From positions 1 to 37,885 of the forward strand of contig NZ_WMJZ01000031.1 in NCBI RefSeq assembly GCF_009711095.1: a stretch of DNA of 37,885 nt, given 5' to 3'. The position numbers were made by a program, and so were the translations under genes. Shown here one piece after another: positions 18,022 through 27,943 of the stretch. The notes under the pieces were generated by a model. That model had not been told where the DNA came from, made no database searches, and saw only the letters and a list, made by a program, of their open reading frames with translations. The DNA comes from Intestinirhabdus alba (GTDB lineage Bacteria; Pseudomonadota; Gammaproteobacteria; Enterobacterales; Enterobacteriaceae). Position 1 is the first letter of the stretch. Each line of letters begins with the position of its first letter.

Positions 18022-19676
18022 TCGGCGCGCCCCCGCGCCAGCCACAGCACCCGCGAAAACATCTTGCGCAGCAGCGGCGGTACGGCGTCCACGCCCCGCC
18101 GTCCGGCCTCCATCGCCACCTCAATGGCCAGCTCCGGCTTCGATGAGCGGTGGATCGCCTTTGAGATGATTTTGCGCATGTTCATCGGCACCTTCTCCGG
18201 AAGCTGGGCAACCCGGTGGAAGACGTCGGCGAAACCCTGCCGGTACATAAAATGCTCCATATCCAGCGCCGGCAGCGCGGTAAGGTGCTCGTGCTCGGCT
18301 TCCCGATCGTTGTTGAGCAGTCCGCGCACCGTGGCGGCATATTTTTTCCCCGCCTCGTCGCCATCCACCAGCACATGCCACTCAATGCCCATCCGGCGGG
18401 CGAACTTCACCAGCGGCCGCAGACCGGACTGGGCAAACTCAATAACCTTAATCCCCTCGGCGTCAAAGTGATGGCCGCACTGGCGCGCCAGCTCGTGGAT
18501 CAGCCAGGTCTCGGTTTCGCCTTCAACCAGCAGCCAGCAGCGGGCGAACAGCGACGAGGCGCGGTTAAAGCGAATATGAAAGGCAATACGCCGCCCATCT
18601 TCGGCGCTCAGGCCGCCCGGCCCCAGCCGCCAGGCCGCCACGCGCGACGACTCGCGCACCAGCCGACAGACGTGCTCCACCGGCGTTAGCGACAGCAGCT
18701 CGCCGGAGTTGGTGGTGGCAATACGCTGCAGCGGCAGCAGGTTCAGCAGTTGCCAGGCTACCGACAGCATAATCGGATGCAGCCGCGTTTCCGGATCTTC
18801 AACCAGCAGCAGCGGACGGGCGTCTTTATCCAGCCGAAGAGAGCCTTTCGCCTGCAGAAGCGTGGCGAAAACCCCCAGCAGGATCACCCGGTGGGTTCGT
18901 CCGCCCGGCCTGTCGATTATCCGGTTAATGATGTCGAGATAGCGCCAGCTGCGCCGCTCGTTATCCGCCCGCCGCCGCATCAGGCGATGGCGGGCGGGCG
19001 AGGCCCCCTGCGCGGAAAAGTAGTGCTCCAGCAGCTGCACCATCGCCGACAGCCCCTGGCGAATCTGTCCGTCGGTCAGATTCTGCGGCCGGGCGGCCAG
19101 CTCCCGGGCCAGGTAGTCCAGCTGGCGGGCGGTCACCTCCACGTCGGGCATGTCGGGGAGCGCGCCGTCGCGAATGCGTCGCATAAAGCGCGCGTCGCGC
19201 AGGCGTAGTACCGGCATTAAGCGCACCAGGTGCCGGGCCAGGTCATTGATATCTTCTCCAATGAGAGGATGTCCGTCACAGTCCAGAAAGCTGCGCAGCG
19301 TCATCACGCTACCGTCCCCGGCACTCTCTCCCTCCAGGCGATAGAAAATGCGCTGATAGCCGTCGCGGCAGAGTGACCAGCAGGGAGCCAGCGGCCGATA
19401 GCGCCGCGCCCGGTAGCGGCCCGGCAGAGATTCACGAAAGGTAAGAATGATATGCAGGTGATGCTCGCGCCCTTTGCGATCGCCGGGGGGAAACCAGAAG
19501 TCATGCTGCTCAAAATGGTACAAATCGATTTCTGGCGACAGCAGCAGGGTCAGCGCGTCCAGCAGGCTGGATTTCCCCCAGGCGTTCTCGCCGATCAGCA
19601 CGTTGTTGTGCTCCAGCATCAGCGACAGCCGGTTGATACCGCGAAACCCTACGATCTCAACACGTTCGAGAATCAT
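18018..19676 (-). CDS. ybjD: OLD-family ATPase/Toprim nuclease YbjD
   Basis: YbjD belongs to the overcoming-lysogenization-defect (OLD) family, which couples an ABC-type ATPase to a Toprim nuclease domain. The 552-aa length is that of the E. coli protein. The ATPase shows Walker A GENAWGKS at 29-36, Walker B LLLVEDPE at 289-296 and a switch motif TTNSGELL near 321. The C-terminal Toprim domain carries VEGETE at 384-389 and VDGDEAGKK at 437-445, the acidic residues that bind metal. It is convergent with ybjX and has no partner gene such as gajB, so it is a class 1, stand-alone OLD protein. Its cellular role is not settled; related proteins act in phage defence. Confidence 0.93.
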   Translation of the reverse strand: MILERVEIVGFRGINRLSLMLEHNNVLIGENAWGKSSLLDALTLLLSPEIDLYHFEQHDFWFPPGDRKGREHHLHIILTFRESLPGRYRARRYRPLAPCWSLCRDGYQRIFYRLEGESAGDGSVMTLRSFLDCDGHPLIGEDINDLARHLVRLMPVLRLRDARFMRRIRDGALPDMPDVEVTARQLDYLARELAARPQNLTDGQIRQGLSAMVQLLEHYFSAQGASPARHRLMRRRADNERRSWRYLDIINRIIDRPGGRTHRVILLGVFATLLQAKGSLRLDKDARPLLLVEDPETRLHPIMLSVAWQLLNLLPLQRIATTNSGELLSLTPVEHVCRLVRESSRVAAWRLGPGGLSAEDGRRIAFHIRFNRASSLFARCWLLVEGETETWLIHELARQCGHHFDAEGIKVIEFAQSGLRPLVKFARRMGIEWHVLVDGDEAGKKYAATVRGLLNNDREAEHEHLTALPALDMEHFMYRQGFADVFHRVAQLPEKVPMNMRKIISKAIHRSSKPELAIEVAMEAGRRGVDAVPPLLRKMFSRVLWLARGRAD

Positions 19677-20139
19677 CTTTCCTCCAGCGGCGAAGCGTTA
19701 TCCCTTAAACTCCCGGCAGTATATACCAGCCGCCAGGTATATTGGCGACATGAGGCTCCGGAATCCCTGAGCCTTGCCCGAACGGACTATCGCCCGGCGG
19801 CGTTCAGTCGCTCCCCGGCCGACTGGACGATCGTTGAGCAAAACGCACTGCGCATTATCACGCCACCCGAATTTTCAGAATATGGCCCGGCGTAATAAAT
19901 AGAAAAACAATACATTTCGTTTGAAAATATTCTGAATTACGTTTCCCCAAAAAAAACGCCGCCGTAATTAAACCGCATTGTCCTGAATCAAATTTATAAC
20001 TTTTATTTAACTGATGAATAGTTAGCACATTTTTTTAAAACAGCGGCTTATTTATTGCTGTTGTCGTCCTACGTTTATGGTGATAATAGCGCCCGGCCCG
20101 GCAAGTGGGGCCACTATTTTAATTTTGAGGTGGAAAAAT
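19677..20139. other. Intergenic region ybjD/aqpZ
   Basis: The left part (19677-19895) is GC-rich and keeps an open frame on the plus strand with ordinary codon use, but has no usable start codon within the gap. The right part (about 19896-20139) is AT-rich and must contain the aqpZ promoter, which I cannot place exactly. No RNA gene is recognised. Confidence 0.5.
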
Positions 20140-20835
20140 ATGTTCAGAAAGTTAGCAGCCGAATGTTTTGGTACATTCTGGCTTGTTTTTGGTGGCTGCG
20201 GGAGTGCCGTTCTGGCAGCAGCGTTTCCGGAATTAGGCATCGGCTTTACCGGCGTTGCGCTGGCCTTCGGCCTGACGGTGCTGACCATGGCCTACGCGGT
20301 GGGCCATATCTCAGGCGGCCACTTTAACCCGGCGGTCACCCTCGGCCTGTGGGCGGGCGGCCGTTTTGCGGCAAAAGAGGTGATTGGCTATATCGTGGCC
20401 CAGGTTATCGGCGGCATTATCGCCGCCGCGGTGCTCTATGCTATCGCCAGCGGAAAAGCGGGCTTTGACGCGGCGGCCAGCGGCTTCGCCTCTAACGGCT
20501 ACGGCGAACATTCACCGGGCGGCTACTCCATGCTGTCGGCGATGGTGATTGAAATCGTGCTGACCGCCGGCTTCCTGCTGGTGATCCACGGAGCCACCGA
20601 CAAGCACGCCCCGGCCGGCTTTGCGCCGATTGCCATCGGCCTGGCGCTCACCCTGATCCACTTAATCAGCATCCCGGTAACCAATACCTCCGTTAACCCG
20701 GCGCGCAGCACCGCGGTGGCGATCTTCCAGGGCGGCTGGGCGCTGCAGCAGCTGTGGCTCTTCTGGGTGATGCCGATTATTGGCGGCATCCTCGGCGGCC
20801 TTATTTATCGCGTCCTGCTGGAAAAACGCGATTAA
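20140..20835 (+). CDS. aqpZ: Aquaporin Z water channel
   Basis: AqpZ lets water cross the inner membrane along osmotic gradients. The 231-aa protein has six membrane helices and the two half-helix NPA motifs, at 63-65 (GGHFNPAVT) and 186-188 (TSVNPARS). The selectivity filter residues of a strict water channel are present: Phe43, His174, Thr183 and Arg189. The start MFRKLAAE at 20140 is supported by a TGAGGTGG ribosome binding site; the frame is open upstream without one. It stands alone, followed by a strong terminator. Confidence 0.98.
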   Translation: MFRKLAAECFGTFWLVFGGCGSAVLAAAFPELGIGFTGVALAFGLTVLTMAYAVGHISGGHFNPAVTLGLWAGGRFAAKEVIGYIVAQVIGGIIAAAVLYAIASGKAGFDAAASGFASNGYGEHSPGGYSMLSAMVIEIVLTAGFLLVIHGATDKHAPAGFAPIAIGLALTLIHLISIPVTNTSVNPARSTAVAIFQGGWALQQLWLFWVMPIIGGILGGLIYRVLLEKRD

Positions 20836-20872
20836 TTTATCATTGCGCCGGCCTCGCCCGGCGATTAACCTG

Positions 20873-20904
20873 GCCCTGACCGCAAGGTTGGGGCTTTATT
20901 TTTT
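20873..20904 (+). terminator. Rho-independent terminator of aqpZ
   Basis: The 9-bp stem GCCCTGACC/GGTTGGGGC, which includes two G-T wobble pairs, is capped by a GCAA tetraloop. It is followed by TTTATTTTTT. It lies about 38 bp after the aqpZ stop codon. Confidence 0.85.
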
Positions 20905-20909
20905 AAGCG

Positions 20910-20977
20910 TATATTCCCGTCCGCCTTCAGGCTGCATGTGCGTTGGCCTTCCTGCAATCCGAATTATTTAGGGTATA
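20910..20977. repeat. Small palindromic intergenic repeat
   Basis: The element begins TATATTCCCG, ends TTTAGGGTATA, and contains TTCAGGCTGCATGTGCGTTGG. The inner part nearly repeats the start of the right-edge copy (CTTCAAGCTGCATATGCGTTGG at 37777-37798). The arms are imperfect inverted repeats, as in MITE-like enterobacterial repeats. A 366-bp stretch without a recognised gene follows (20978-21343); it should contain the lysO promoter. Confidence 0.55.
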
Positions 20978-21343
20978 TGACGCATTCCGGCTTTTAAAAG
21001 CGACACAGATTATCCTTAACGTGGGTTATCCCCTGACTAATTCGGGTGGCATGATAAAACCCGGAGCGTTTTTAACAGCCGTAGTGCTGGCCCCGCAGGA
21101 TAAGTCTTATACCCGGCATGGCGGGAATAGCGGTGAAATAAGGGCGGATAAAATAGACGCCGCGAAAAAACGCGCGTGGCCGGAAGCCTCCCCTTCCCGG
21201 CGACGGCGCAAAAACGCCCCCTGCCGCTCCGGGTCATCGGCGAAACCCTCGCCCGGCTTCGCGCAGGCGGCTTTACTCATCTCCCGCCATTGGGTAGTGT
21301 GTCACCGCGCCGTTTATTCTCTTATTGCAAGGACCGGGTATTA

Positions 21344-22246
21344 ATGTTTTCTGGGCTGTTCATTATTCTGCTTCCGCTGATCGTCGGCTATCTTATTCCA
21401 CTTCACCACGCGGCCGTTTTACGGCTAATCAACCGGCTGCTGAGCGGAATCGTTTATCTTATCCTGTTTTTCATGGGCATCAGCCTGGCATTTCTTGACA
21501 ACCTTACCGCCAACCTGGTGGCGATTGTTCACTACTCCGCCGTCAGCGTGGCCGCGATTTTGCTGTGCAACGCCGCGGCGCTGCTCTGGCTGGAGAAAGC
21601 GCTGCCGTGGCGATATCAGCACCAGCAGGAGACGCTGCCCTCACGCCTCGCAATGGCGCTGGAATCGCTGCGGCTGTGCGGCGTGGTGGGGCTGGGATTT
21701 ATCACCGGTCTCAGCGGGTTCGCCTTTTTACAGCACGCCACCCAGGCCAGCGAATTTACCCTGATCTTCCTGCTGCTGCTGGTCGGCATCCAGCTGCGCA
21801 ACAGCGGGATGACCCTCCGCCAGATCGTACTTAACCGCCGGGGGGCGATCGTCGCCGCCGCGGTGGTGGCCAGCTCACTGCTCGGCGGCCTGATTAGCTC
21901 GCTGCTCCTCGGCCTGCCGGTAAAAACGGCGCTGGCGATGGCCTCGGGCTTTGGCTGGTATTCGCTGTCCGGCATCCTGCTGACGGAGGCCTACGGCCCG
22001 GTAATCGGCAGCGCCGCCTTCTTTAACGACCTGGCGCGGGAGCTGATCGCCATTATGCTGATCCCAGGCCTGGTGCGCCGCAGCCGCTCAACGGCGTTGG
22101 GGCTGTGCGGTGCCACCTCCATGGACTTTACCCTGCCGGTGCTGCAGCGCTCCGGGGGCCTGGAGCTGGTGCCCGCCGCCATCGTTCACGGCTTTATCCT
22201 GAGCCTGCTGGCACCGGTTCTGATGGCGTTTTTCTCCGCATACTGA
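21344..22246 (+). CDS. lysO: L-lysine exporter LysO (YbjE)
   Basis: LysO exports lysine, and the toxic analogue thialysine, across the inner membrane. The 300-aa protein begins MFSGLFIILLPLIVGYLIPL and is hydrophobic throughout, with about eight predicted membrane segments. Conserved family blocks include FFMGISLAFLDNL, LLLLVGIQLRN, the SGFGWYSLSG stretch and ATSMDFTLPVLQ, which hold acidic residues needed for export in E. coli. The start at 21344 has an AAGGA ribosome binding site. An open frame runs 56 codons further upstream, but its translation is not membrane-like. A GC-rich hairpin (22253-22273) follows, without a T-run. No lysine riboswitch is evident upstream. Confidence 0.94.
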   Translation: MFSGLFIILLPLIVGYLIPLHHAAVLRLINRLLSGIVYLILFFMGISLAFLDNLTANLVAIVHYSAVSVAAILLCNAAALLWLEKALPWRYQHQQETLPSRLAMALESLRLCGVVGLGFITGLSGFAFLQHATQASEFTLIFLLLLVGIQLRNSGMTLRQIVLNRRGAIVAAAVVASSLLGGLISSLLLGLPVKTALAMASGFGWYSLSGILLTEAYGPVIGSAAFFNDLARELIAIMLIPGLVRRSRSTALGLCGATSMDFTLPVLQRSGGLELVPAAIVHGFILSLLAPVLMAFFSAY

Positions 22247-22298
22247 CGCTCCGGCGGCGCTCCGCCCGCCGCCAAAATTGCGCTAAATCAATGTCCCT

Positions 22299-22312
22299 TT
22301 AAGTTGTATCAG
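22299..22312 (+). promoter_or_regulatory. FNR-like site upstream of hcp
   Basis: TTAAG-TTGT-ATCAG matches the FNR consensus TTGAT-N4-ATCAA at 7 of 10 defined positions. It lies about 76-89 bp before the hcp start. The hcp-hcr operon of E. coli is activated by FNR, which supports the assignment. Confidence 0.5.
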
Positions 22313-22350
22313 AAATTACTTTTCTCCCTTCGCCCACAGGCATAACCTTA

Positions 22351-22374
22351 AACATGTATATTAAATATAACTTT
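22351..22374 (+). promoter_or_regulatory. NsrR-like operator upstream of hcp
   Basis: Two adjacent imperfect copies of the NsrR half motif AANATGNATTT are visible: AACATGTATAT at 22351, followed by AAATATAACTTT ending at 22374. They lie just upstream of the hcp ribosome binding site, where NsrR would block transcription in the absence of nitric oxide. hcp is a known NsrR target in enterobacteria. Confidence 0.55.
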
Positions 22375-22387
22375 AAAAGGTGTGATC

Positions 22388-24040
22388 ATGTTTTGTGTGC
22401 AATGTGAACAAACCATCCGTACTCCGGCAGGAAACGGCTGCTCTTACGCGCAGGGGATGTGTGGTAAAACGGCAGAAACTTCCGATCTGCAGGATCTGCT
22501 GATCGCTTCCCTGCAGGGGCTCTCCGCCTGGGCGGTGAAAGCTCGTGAGTATGGCATCATTAATCACGATATCGATAACTTTACTCCGCGTGCGTTCTTC
22601 TCCACGCTGACCAACGTTAACTTCGATTCCCCGCGCATCGTCGGCTACGCCCGCGAAGCGATCGCCATGCGTGAAGCGCTGAAAGCGCAGTGCCTGAGCG
22701 CTGACGCAAACGCCTCCGTCGATAACCCGATGGCCGATCTGCAGCTGGTCAGCGACGATCTGGGCGACCTGCAGCGCCAGGCGGCGGAATTTACGCCGAA
22801 CAAAGACAAAGCCGCTATCGGCGAAAACATCCTGGGCCTGCGCCTGCTGTGCCTGTACGGCCTGAAGGGTGCCGCGGCCTATATGGAGCACGCCCACGTT
22901 CTCGGCCAGTATGATAACGACATCTACGCGCAGTTCCATAAAATCATGGCGTGGCTGGGCACCTGGCCTTCCGATATGAACGCTCTGCTGGAGTGCTCTA
23001 TGGAAATCGGCCAGATGAACTTTAAGGTCATGAGCATCCTGGACGCCGGTGAAACCACCAAATACGGCCACCCGACTCCGACCCAGGTTAACGTGAAGGC
23101 GACAGAAGGCAAGTGCATTCTGATCTCCGGCCACGATCTGAAAGATCTCTACAACCTGCTTGAGCAGACCGAAGGCACCGGTGTTAACGTCTATACCCAC
23201 GGTGAAATGCTGCCGGCTCACGGCTATCCTGAGCTGCGTAAATTTAAACATCTGGTCGGTAACTACGGCAGCGGCTGGCAGAACCAGCAGGTGGAATTCG
23301 CCCGCTTCCCTGGCCCGATCGTGATGACCTCTAACTGCATTATCGATCCGACCGTCGGCTCCTATGACGACCGCATCTGGACCCGCAGCATCGTCGGCTG
23401 GCCGGGCGTAAGCCACCTTGAAGGCGACGACTTCGGGCCGGTAATCGCTCAGGCGCAGCAGATGGCGGGCTTCCCGTACAGCGAAATTCCGCACCTGATC
23501 ACCGTCGGCTTCGGTCGTCAGACCCTGCTGGGTGCCGCCGATTCGCTGATCGACCTGGTGAGCCGCGAAAAACTGCGTCACATCTTCCTGATCGGCGGCT
23601 GCGATGGCGCGCGCGGTGAGCGTAACTACTTCACCGACTTCGCCACCAGCGTTCCGGACGACTGCCTGATCCTGACCCTGGCCTGCGGTAAATACCGCTT
23701 CAACAAGCTGGAGTTCGGCGATATCGAAGGTCTGCCGCGTCTGGTGGATGCCGGTCAGTGCAACGACGCCTACTCTGCCATTATCCTGGCGGTCACCCTG
23801 GCGGAAAAACTGGGCTGCGGCGTCAACGACCTGCCGCTCTCGCTGGTGCTCTCCTGGTTCGAGCAGAAAGCGATCGTTATCCTGCTGACCCTGCTCTCCC
23901 TGGGCGTGAAAAACATCGTCACCGGCCCGACCGCGCCTGGCTTCTTTACTCCGGATCTGCTGGCTATCCTCAACGAGAAGTTTGGTCTGCGTTCCGTAAC
24001 CACCGTTGAAGAAGATATGAAGCAGCTGCTGAGCGCCTAA
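22388..24040 (+). CDS. hcp: Hybrid cluster protein, nitric oxide reductase Hcp
   Basis: Hcp reduces nitric oxide to nitrous oxide at low concentration under anaerobic conditions, protects against nitrosative stress, and takes part in protein S-nitrosylation. The 550-aa protein carries the N-terminal cluster motif C-X2-C-X11-C-X6-C (Cys3, Cys6, Cys18, Cys25). Ligands of the hybrid Fe-S-O cluster lie further on, in segments such as [28 protein letters not shown] and ACGKYRFN. The start MFCVQCEQ at 22388 has an AAAGGTG ribosome binding site; the in-frame ATG two codons earlier is less likely. hcr follows after 10 bp. FNR- and NsrR-like sites lie upstream. Confidence 0.98.
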   Translation: MFCVQCEQTIRTPAGNGCSYAQGMCGKTAETSDLQDLLIASLQGLSAWAVKAREYGIINHDIDNFTPRAFFSTLTNVNFDSPRIVGYAREAIAMREALKAQCLSADANASVDNPMADLQLVSDDLGDLQRQAAEFTPNKDKAAIGENILGLRLLCLYGLKGAAAYMEHAHVLGQYDNDIYAQFHKIMAWLGTWPSDMNALLECSMEIGQMNFKVMSILDAGETTKYGHPTPTQVNVKATEGKCILISGHDLKDLYNLLEQTEGTGVNVYTHGEMLPAHGYPELRKFKHLVGNYGSGWQNQQVEFARFPGPIVMTSNCIIDPTVGSYDDRIWTRSIVGWPGVSHLEGDDFGPVIAQAQQMAGFPYSEIPHLITVGFGRQTLLGAADSLIDLVSREKLRHIFLIGGCDGARGERNYFTDFATSVPDDCLILTLACGKYRFNKLEFGDIEGLPRLVDAGQCNDAYSAIILAVTLAEKLGCGVNDLPLSLVLSWFEQKAIVILLTLLSLGVKNIVTGPTAPGFFTPDLLAILNEKFGLRSVTTVEEDMKQLLSA

Positions 24041-24050
24041 GGAGTTACCT

Positions 24051-25019
24051 ATGACTATGCCAACCAATCAGTGCCCGTGGCGGATGCAGGTTCATCACAT
24101 CCATCAGGAAACGCCGGACGTATGGACAATTTCGCTGCTGTGCCACGGCTATTATCCTTACCGCGCCGGGCAGTATGCACTGGTGAGCGTGCGCAATTCG
24201 GCGGAGACGCTGCGCGCCTATACGATCTCCTCCACGCCGGGCGTCAGCGAGTACATTACGCTGACCGTGCGTCGAATTGACGAAGGCGTCGGCTCACAGT
24301 GGTTAACCCGCGACCTGAAGCGCGGCGACTATATCTGGCTTTCCGACGCGATGGGTGATTTCACCTGCGACGACAAAGCGGACGATAAGTTTCTGCTGCT
24401 GGCAGCGGGCTGCGGCGTGACGCCGATCATGTCGATGCGCCGCTGGTTGGCAAAGTACCGCCCCCAGGCGGATGTGCAGGTCATCTTCAACGTGCGCTCG
24501 CCGCAGGACGTTATTTTCGCCGAAGAGTGGCGTCAGTATCCGGTCACCCTGGTGGCAGAAAACAACGCCACCCACGGCTTCGTGGCCGGTCGTCTGACCA
24601 CGGAGCTGCTGAAAAGCGTGCCGGACCTCGCATCCCGCACCGTAATGACCTGCGGCCCGGCTCCCTATATGGATCTGGTCGAGCAGGAGGTGAAGGCGCT
24701 GGGCGTGACGCGCTTCTTTAAAGAGAAGTTCTTTACGCCGGTGGCGCAGGCGGCTACCGACGGGCTGAAGTTTACTAAGCTGCAGCCCGTGCAGGAGTTC
24801 TACGCGCCGGTCGGCACAACGCTGCTGGACGCGATGGAAAGCAATAAGGTTCCGGTCGTCGCGGCCTGCCGGGCGGGCGTCTGCGGCTGCTGCAAAACCA
24901 AAGTGGTTTCTGGTGAATATACCGTTACCAGCACCATGACCCTGACCGACGCGGAGATCGCCGACGGTTACGTGCTGGCCTGCTCCTGCCACCCGCAGGG
25001 CGACCTGGTGCTTGCCTGA
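24051..25019 (+). CDS. hcr: NADH oxidoreductase Hcr
   Basis: Hcr passes electrons from NADH to Hcp and protects Hcp from nitric oxide damage. The 322-aa length equals E. coli Hcr. The N-terminal ferredoxin-reductase-type FAD domain shows RAYTISSTPG near residue 56. The NAD domain follows, with GCGVTPIMSM near 123 and MTCGPAPYM near 203. The C-terminal plant-type [2Fe-2S] domain has Cys273, Cys278 and Cys281 in ACRAGVCGCC, with the fourth ligand at Cys311 or Cys313 in LACSC. An AAGGAG ribosome binding site overlaps the end of hcp, so the two genes form an operon, closed by a strong terminator. Confidence 0.97.
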   Translation: MTMPTNQCPWRMQVHHIHQETPDVWTISLLCHGYYPYRAGQYALVSVRNSAETLRAYTISSTPGVSEYITLTVRRIDEGVGSQWLTRDLKRGDYIWLSDAMGDFTCDDKADDKFLLLAAGCGVTPIMSMRRWLAKYRPQADVQVIFNVRSPQDVIFAEEWRQYPVTLVAENNATHGFVAGRLTTELLKSVPDLASRTVMTCGPAPYMDLVEQEVKALGVTRFFKEKFFTPVAQAATDGLKFTKLQPVQEFYAPVGTTLLDAMESNKVPVVAACRAGVCGCCKTKVVSGEYTVTSTMTLTDAEIADGYVLACSCHPQGDLVLA

Positions 25020-25059
25020 CCCTTAGCCGAATAACGGCATAAAATCTTCAAAAATGGCC

Positions 25060-25096
25060 TGGCCGGATATGCATAACGCTGTCCGGCCATTTTTTT
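25060..25096 (+). terminator. Rho-independent terminator of hcp-hcr
   Basis: The 8-bp stem TGGCCGGA/TCCGGCCA with a 14-nt loop is followed by seven T residues. It lies about 40 bp after the hcr stop. Confidence 0.9.
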
Positions 25097-25178
25097 GCTC
25101 CTCTCCCCCGCCCGCCGCTATCGCCGTGAGATTCAACTAGACTTGAAGCCGGTATCATAGTGAAGGAGACGGAGAACC

Positions 25179-26897
25179 ATGAAACAAACGGTTGCTGCTT
25201 TTATTGCCAAAACCCTGGAACAGGCGGGCGTTAAGCGGATCTGGGGCGTGACGGGCGACTCCCTGAACGGCCTGAGCGACAGCCTCAATCGCATGGAGAC
25301 GATTGAGTGGATGCCCACCCGCCATGAGGAGGTTGCCGCCTTCGCCGCGGGCGCGGAGGCGCAGCTCACCGGCGAGCTGGCGGTCTGCGCCGGCTCCTGC
25401 GGGCCGGGCAACCTGCATCTGATAAACGGGCTGTTTGACTGCCATCGCAACCAGGTTCCGGTACTGGCGATCGCCGCCCATATTCCCTCCAGCGAGATCG
25501 GCAGCGGCTATTTTCAGGAGACACATCCGCAGGAGCTGTTCCGCGAATGCAGCCACTACTGCGAGCTGGTCTCCAGCCCGGAGCAGATCCCCCAGGTGCT
25601 GGCGATCGCCATGCGCAAGGCCGTACTGAACCGCGGCGTCTCGGTGGTGGTGGTGCCGGGCGACGTGGCGCTGAAGCCGGCCCCGGAAGGCGCGACCTGC
25701 CACTGGTATCACGCCCCGCAGCCCGTCGTCATCCCGCAGGATGAGGAGCTGCACAAGCTGGCCCAGCTGCTGCGCTACTCCAACAAGATTGCCCTGCTGT
25801 GCGGCAGCGGCTGCGCCGGGGCGCACGACGAGCTGGTGGAATTCGCCGGCAAAATTAAAGCGCCGATCGTCCACGCCCTGCGCGGAAAAGAGCACGTTGA
25901 ATATGACAACCCGTACGATGTCGGAATGACCGGGCTGATCGGCTTCTCGTCGGGCTTCCATACCATGATGAACGCCGACACGCTGCTGCTGCTCGGCACC
26001 CGGTTTCCCTATCGCGCCTTCTACCCGGCCGACGCGAAGATCGTGCAAATCGATATCAACCCGGGCAGCATCGGGGCGCACAGCAAGGTCGACATCGCGC
26101 TGGTGGGCGACATCAAAGCCACCCTCCGCGCCCTGCTGCCGCTGGTGGAGGAGAAAAGCGACCGCCGCTTCCTCGACAAGGCGCTGGACGATTATCGCGA
26201 CGCCCGCAAAGGGCTGGACGATCTGGCGAAGCCCGGCGACAGGGCCATTCACCCGCAGTATCTGGCCCGGCAAATCAGCCGCCTGGCCGACGATGACGCT
26301 ATCTTCACCTGCGACGTCGGCACCCCTACCGTCTGGGCCGCCCGCTATCTGCAGATGAACGGTAAGCGTCGCCTGCTGGGGTCGTTCAACCACGGCTCGA
26401 TGGCCAACGCCATGCCGCAGGCCCTGGGCGCGCAGGTCACTGCGATGGACCGGCAGGTCATCGCCCTGTGCGGCGACGGCGGCTTCAGTATGCTGATGGG
26501 CGACTTTCTCTCGGTGGTGCAGATGAAGCTGCCCGTTAAGATCGTGGTGTTTAATAACAGCGTGCTGGGCTTTGTGGCGATGGAGATGAAGGCCGGCGGC
26601 TACCTTACCGACGGCACCGACCTCCATGAAACCAACTTCGCGCGTATCGCCGAGGCCTGCGGCATTACCGGCATCCGCGTGGAGAAAGCCTCCGAGGTGG
26701 ACGAGGCGCTGCAGAGGGCGATGGCCATCGACGGCCCGGTGCTGGTGGACGTGGTGGTGGCCAAAGAGGAGCTGGCGATCCCGCCGCAGATCAAGCTTGA
26801 GCAGGCGAAGGGGTTCAGCCTTTATATGCTGCGCGCCATCATCAGCGGTCGCGGCGATGAGGTTATCGAACTGGCGAAAACCAACTGGCTGAGGTAA
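25179..26897 (+). CDS. poxB: Pyruvate dehydrogenase (quinone), pyruvate oxidase PoxB
   Basis: PoxB converts pyruvate to acetate and CO2 with thiamine diphosphate and FAD and passes electrons to ubiquinone. It is peripheral at the inner membrane and, in E. coli, is expressed in stationary phase under RpoS. The 572-aa length is that of E. coli. The TPP motif GDG near residue 432 and the NN pair near 458 are present. The early glutamate needed for TPP activation is in the [10 protein letters not shown] segment near residue 50. The C-terminal membrane-activation region ends the protein ([18 protein letters not shown]). Ribosome binding site GGAG precedes ATG 25179. ltaE follows 37 bp later in the same direction. 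Confidence 0.98.
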   Translation: MKQTVAAFIAKTLEQAGVKRIWGVTGDSLNGLSDSLNRMETIEWMPTRHEEVAAFAAGAEAQLTGELAVCAGSCGPGNLHLINGLFDCHRNQVPVLAIAAHIPSSEIGSGYFQETHPQELFRECSHYCELVSSPEQIPQVLAIAMRKAVLNRGVSVVVVPGDVALKPAPEGATCHWYHAPQPVVIPQDEELHKLAQLLRYSNKIALLCGSGCAGAHDELVEFAGKIKAPIVHALRGKEHVEYDNPYDVGMTGLIGFSSGFHTMMNADTLLLLGTRFPYRAFYPADAKIVQIDINPGSIGAHSKVDIALVGDIKATLRALLPLVEEKSDRRFLDKALDDYRDARKGLDDLAKPGDRAIHPQYLARQISRLADDDAIFTCDVGTPTVWAARYLQMNGKRRLLGSFNHGSMANAMPQALGAQVTAMDRQVIALCGDGGFSMLMGDFLSVVQMKLPVKIVVFNNSVLGFVAMEMKAGGYLTDGTDLHETNFARIAEACGITGIRVEKASEVDEALQRAMAIDGPVLVDVVVAKEELAIPPQIKLEQAKGFSLYMLRAIISGRGDEVIELAKTNWLR

Positions 26898-26934
26898 AAC
26901 ATCAGGCATTTCCTCTCTCTTCTCAGGTAATGCC

Positions 26935-27933
26935 ATGATCGATTTACGCAGTGACACCGTTACCCGGCCGGGTCGGGCCATGCTGGAAGCTATGCTGGCC
27001 GCCCCGGTGGGGGACGACGTCTACGGCGACGACCCCACCGTCAACGCGCTTCAGCGCTACGTCGCCGAACTCTCCGGCAAAGAGGCGGCGCTGTTCCTGC
27101 CCACCGGCACCCAGGCCAACCTGGTCGCCCTGCTCAGCCACTGCGAGCGCGGCGAAGAGTATATTGTCGGCCAGGGGGCGCACAACTATCTCTATGAGGC
27201 CGGCGGCGCGGCGGTGCTCGGCAGCATTCAGCCGCAGCCGGTTGACGCGGCGGCGGACGGCACGCTGCCGCTGGACAAGGTGGCGGCGAAAATCAAACCG
27301 GACGACATCCACTTCGCCCGCACCCGGCTGCTCAGTCTGGAAAACACCCACAACGGCAAGGTGCTGCCGCGCGACTACCTCAACGCGGCGTGGGACTTCA
27401 CCCGCGAGCGCGGCCTGGCGCTGCACGTCGACGGGGCGCGAATTTTTAACGCCGTGGTGGACTACGGCTGCGGGCTGGAAGAGATTACCCGCTACTGCGA
27501 CTCCTTCACCCTGTGCCTGTCAAAAGGGCTGGGCGCACCGGTCGGCTCCCTGCTGGTGGGCAGCCGCGACTATATCAAACGGGCGACTCGCTGGCGGAAG
27601 ATGGCCGGCGGCGGCATGCGCCAGGCGGGAATTCTGGCGGCGGCGGGACGCTATGCCCTGGAAAACAACGTCGCCCGCCTGTGCGAGGATCATGACAACG
27701 CCGCCTGGATGGCCCGGCAGCTGCGCGACGCGGGTGCCGAGGTGCTGCGTCAGGACACCAATATGCTGTTCGTTCGCGTCGGCGAGGCGCACGCCGCGCT
27801 GGGGGAATTTATGCAGGCGCGAGAGGTGCTAATCAACGCCGCACCGGTCGTCCGGCTGGTGACCCACCTGGACGTATCGCGGGAGCAGCTTGCCGGAGTC
27901 GTCGCCCACTGGCGCGCCTTTTTAAACCGCTAA
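26935..27933 (+). CDS. ltaE: Low-specificity L-threonine aldolase LtaE
   Basis: LtaE is a PLP enzyme that cleaves L-threonine and L-allo-threonine to glycine and acetaldehyde. The 332-aa protein starts [12 protein letters not shown], a family hallmark. Lys197 in [12 protein letters not shown] is the PLP lysine, His83 ([11 protein letters not shown]) stacks on the cofactor, and the aspartate in [11 protein letters not shown] binds the pyridine nitrogen. It lies 37 bp after poxB and 10 bp before ybjT and is probably read from the poxB promoter, as in E. coli. Confidence 0.97.
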   Translation: MIDLRSDTVTRPGRAMLEAMLAAPVGDDVYGDDPTVNALQRYVAELSGKEAALFLPTGTQANLVALLSHCERGEEYIVGQGAHNYLYEAGGAAVLGSIQPQPVDAAADGTLPLDKVAAKIKPDDIHFARTRLLSLENTHNGKVLPRDYLNAAWDFTRERGLALHVDGARIFNAVVDYGCGLEEITRYCDSFTLCLSKGLGAPVGSLLVGSRDYIKRATRWRKMAGGGMRQAGILAAAGRYALENNVARLCEDHDNAAWMARQLRDAGAEVLRQDTNMLFVRVGEAHAALGEFMQAREVLINAAPVVRLVTHLDVSREQLAGVVAHWRAFLNR

Positions 27934-27943
27934 GGAGCAGGAC

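Noticed and set aside
20978-21343. Lysine riboswitch before lysO
   Set aside because: I looked for the conserved lysine-box segments and could not find a convincing set.
20943-21344. 133-codon open frame upstream of lysO
   Set aside because: It starts inside a dispersed repeat, and its translation has no protein-like pattern.
22373-24067. 564-codon open frame antisense to hcp
   Set aside because: It mirrors the hcp coding frame, has no recognisable motif, and hcp is certain.
25155-26981. 608-codon open frame antisense to poxB
   Set aside because: It is a shadow frame of a GC-rich gene, with His, Arg and Gln runs typical of antisense translation.
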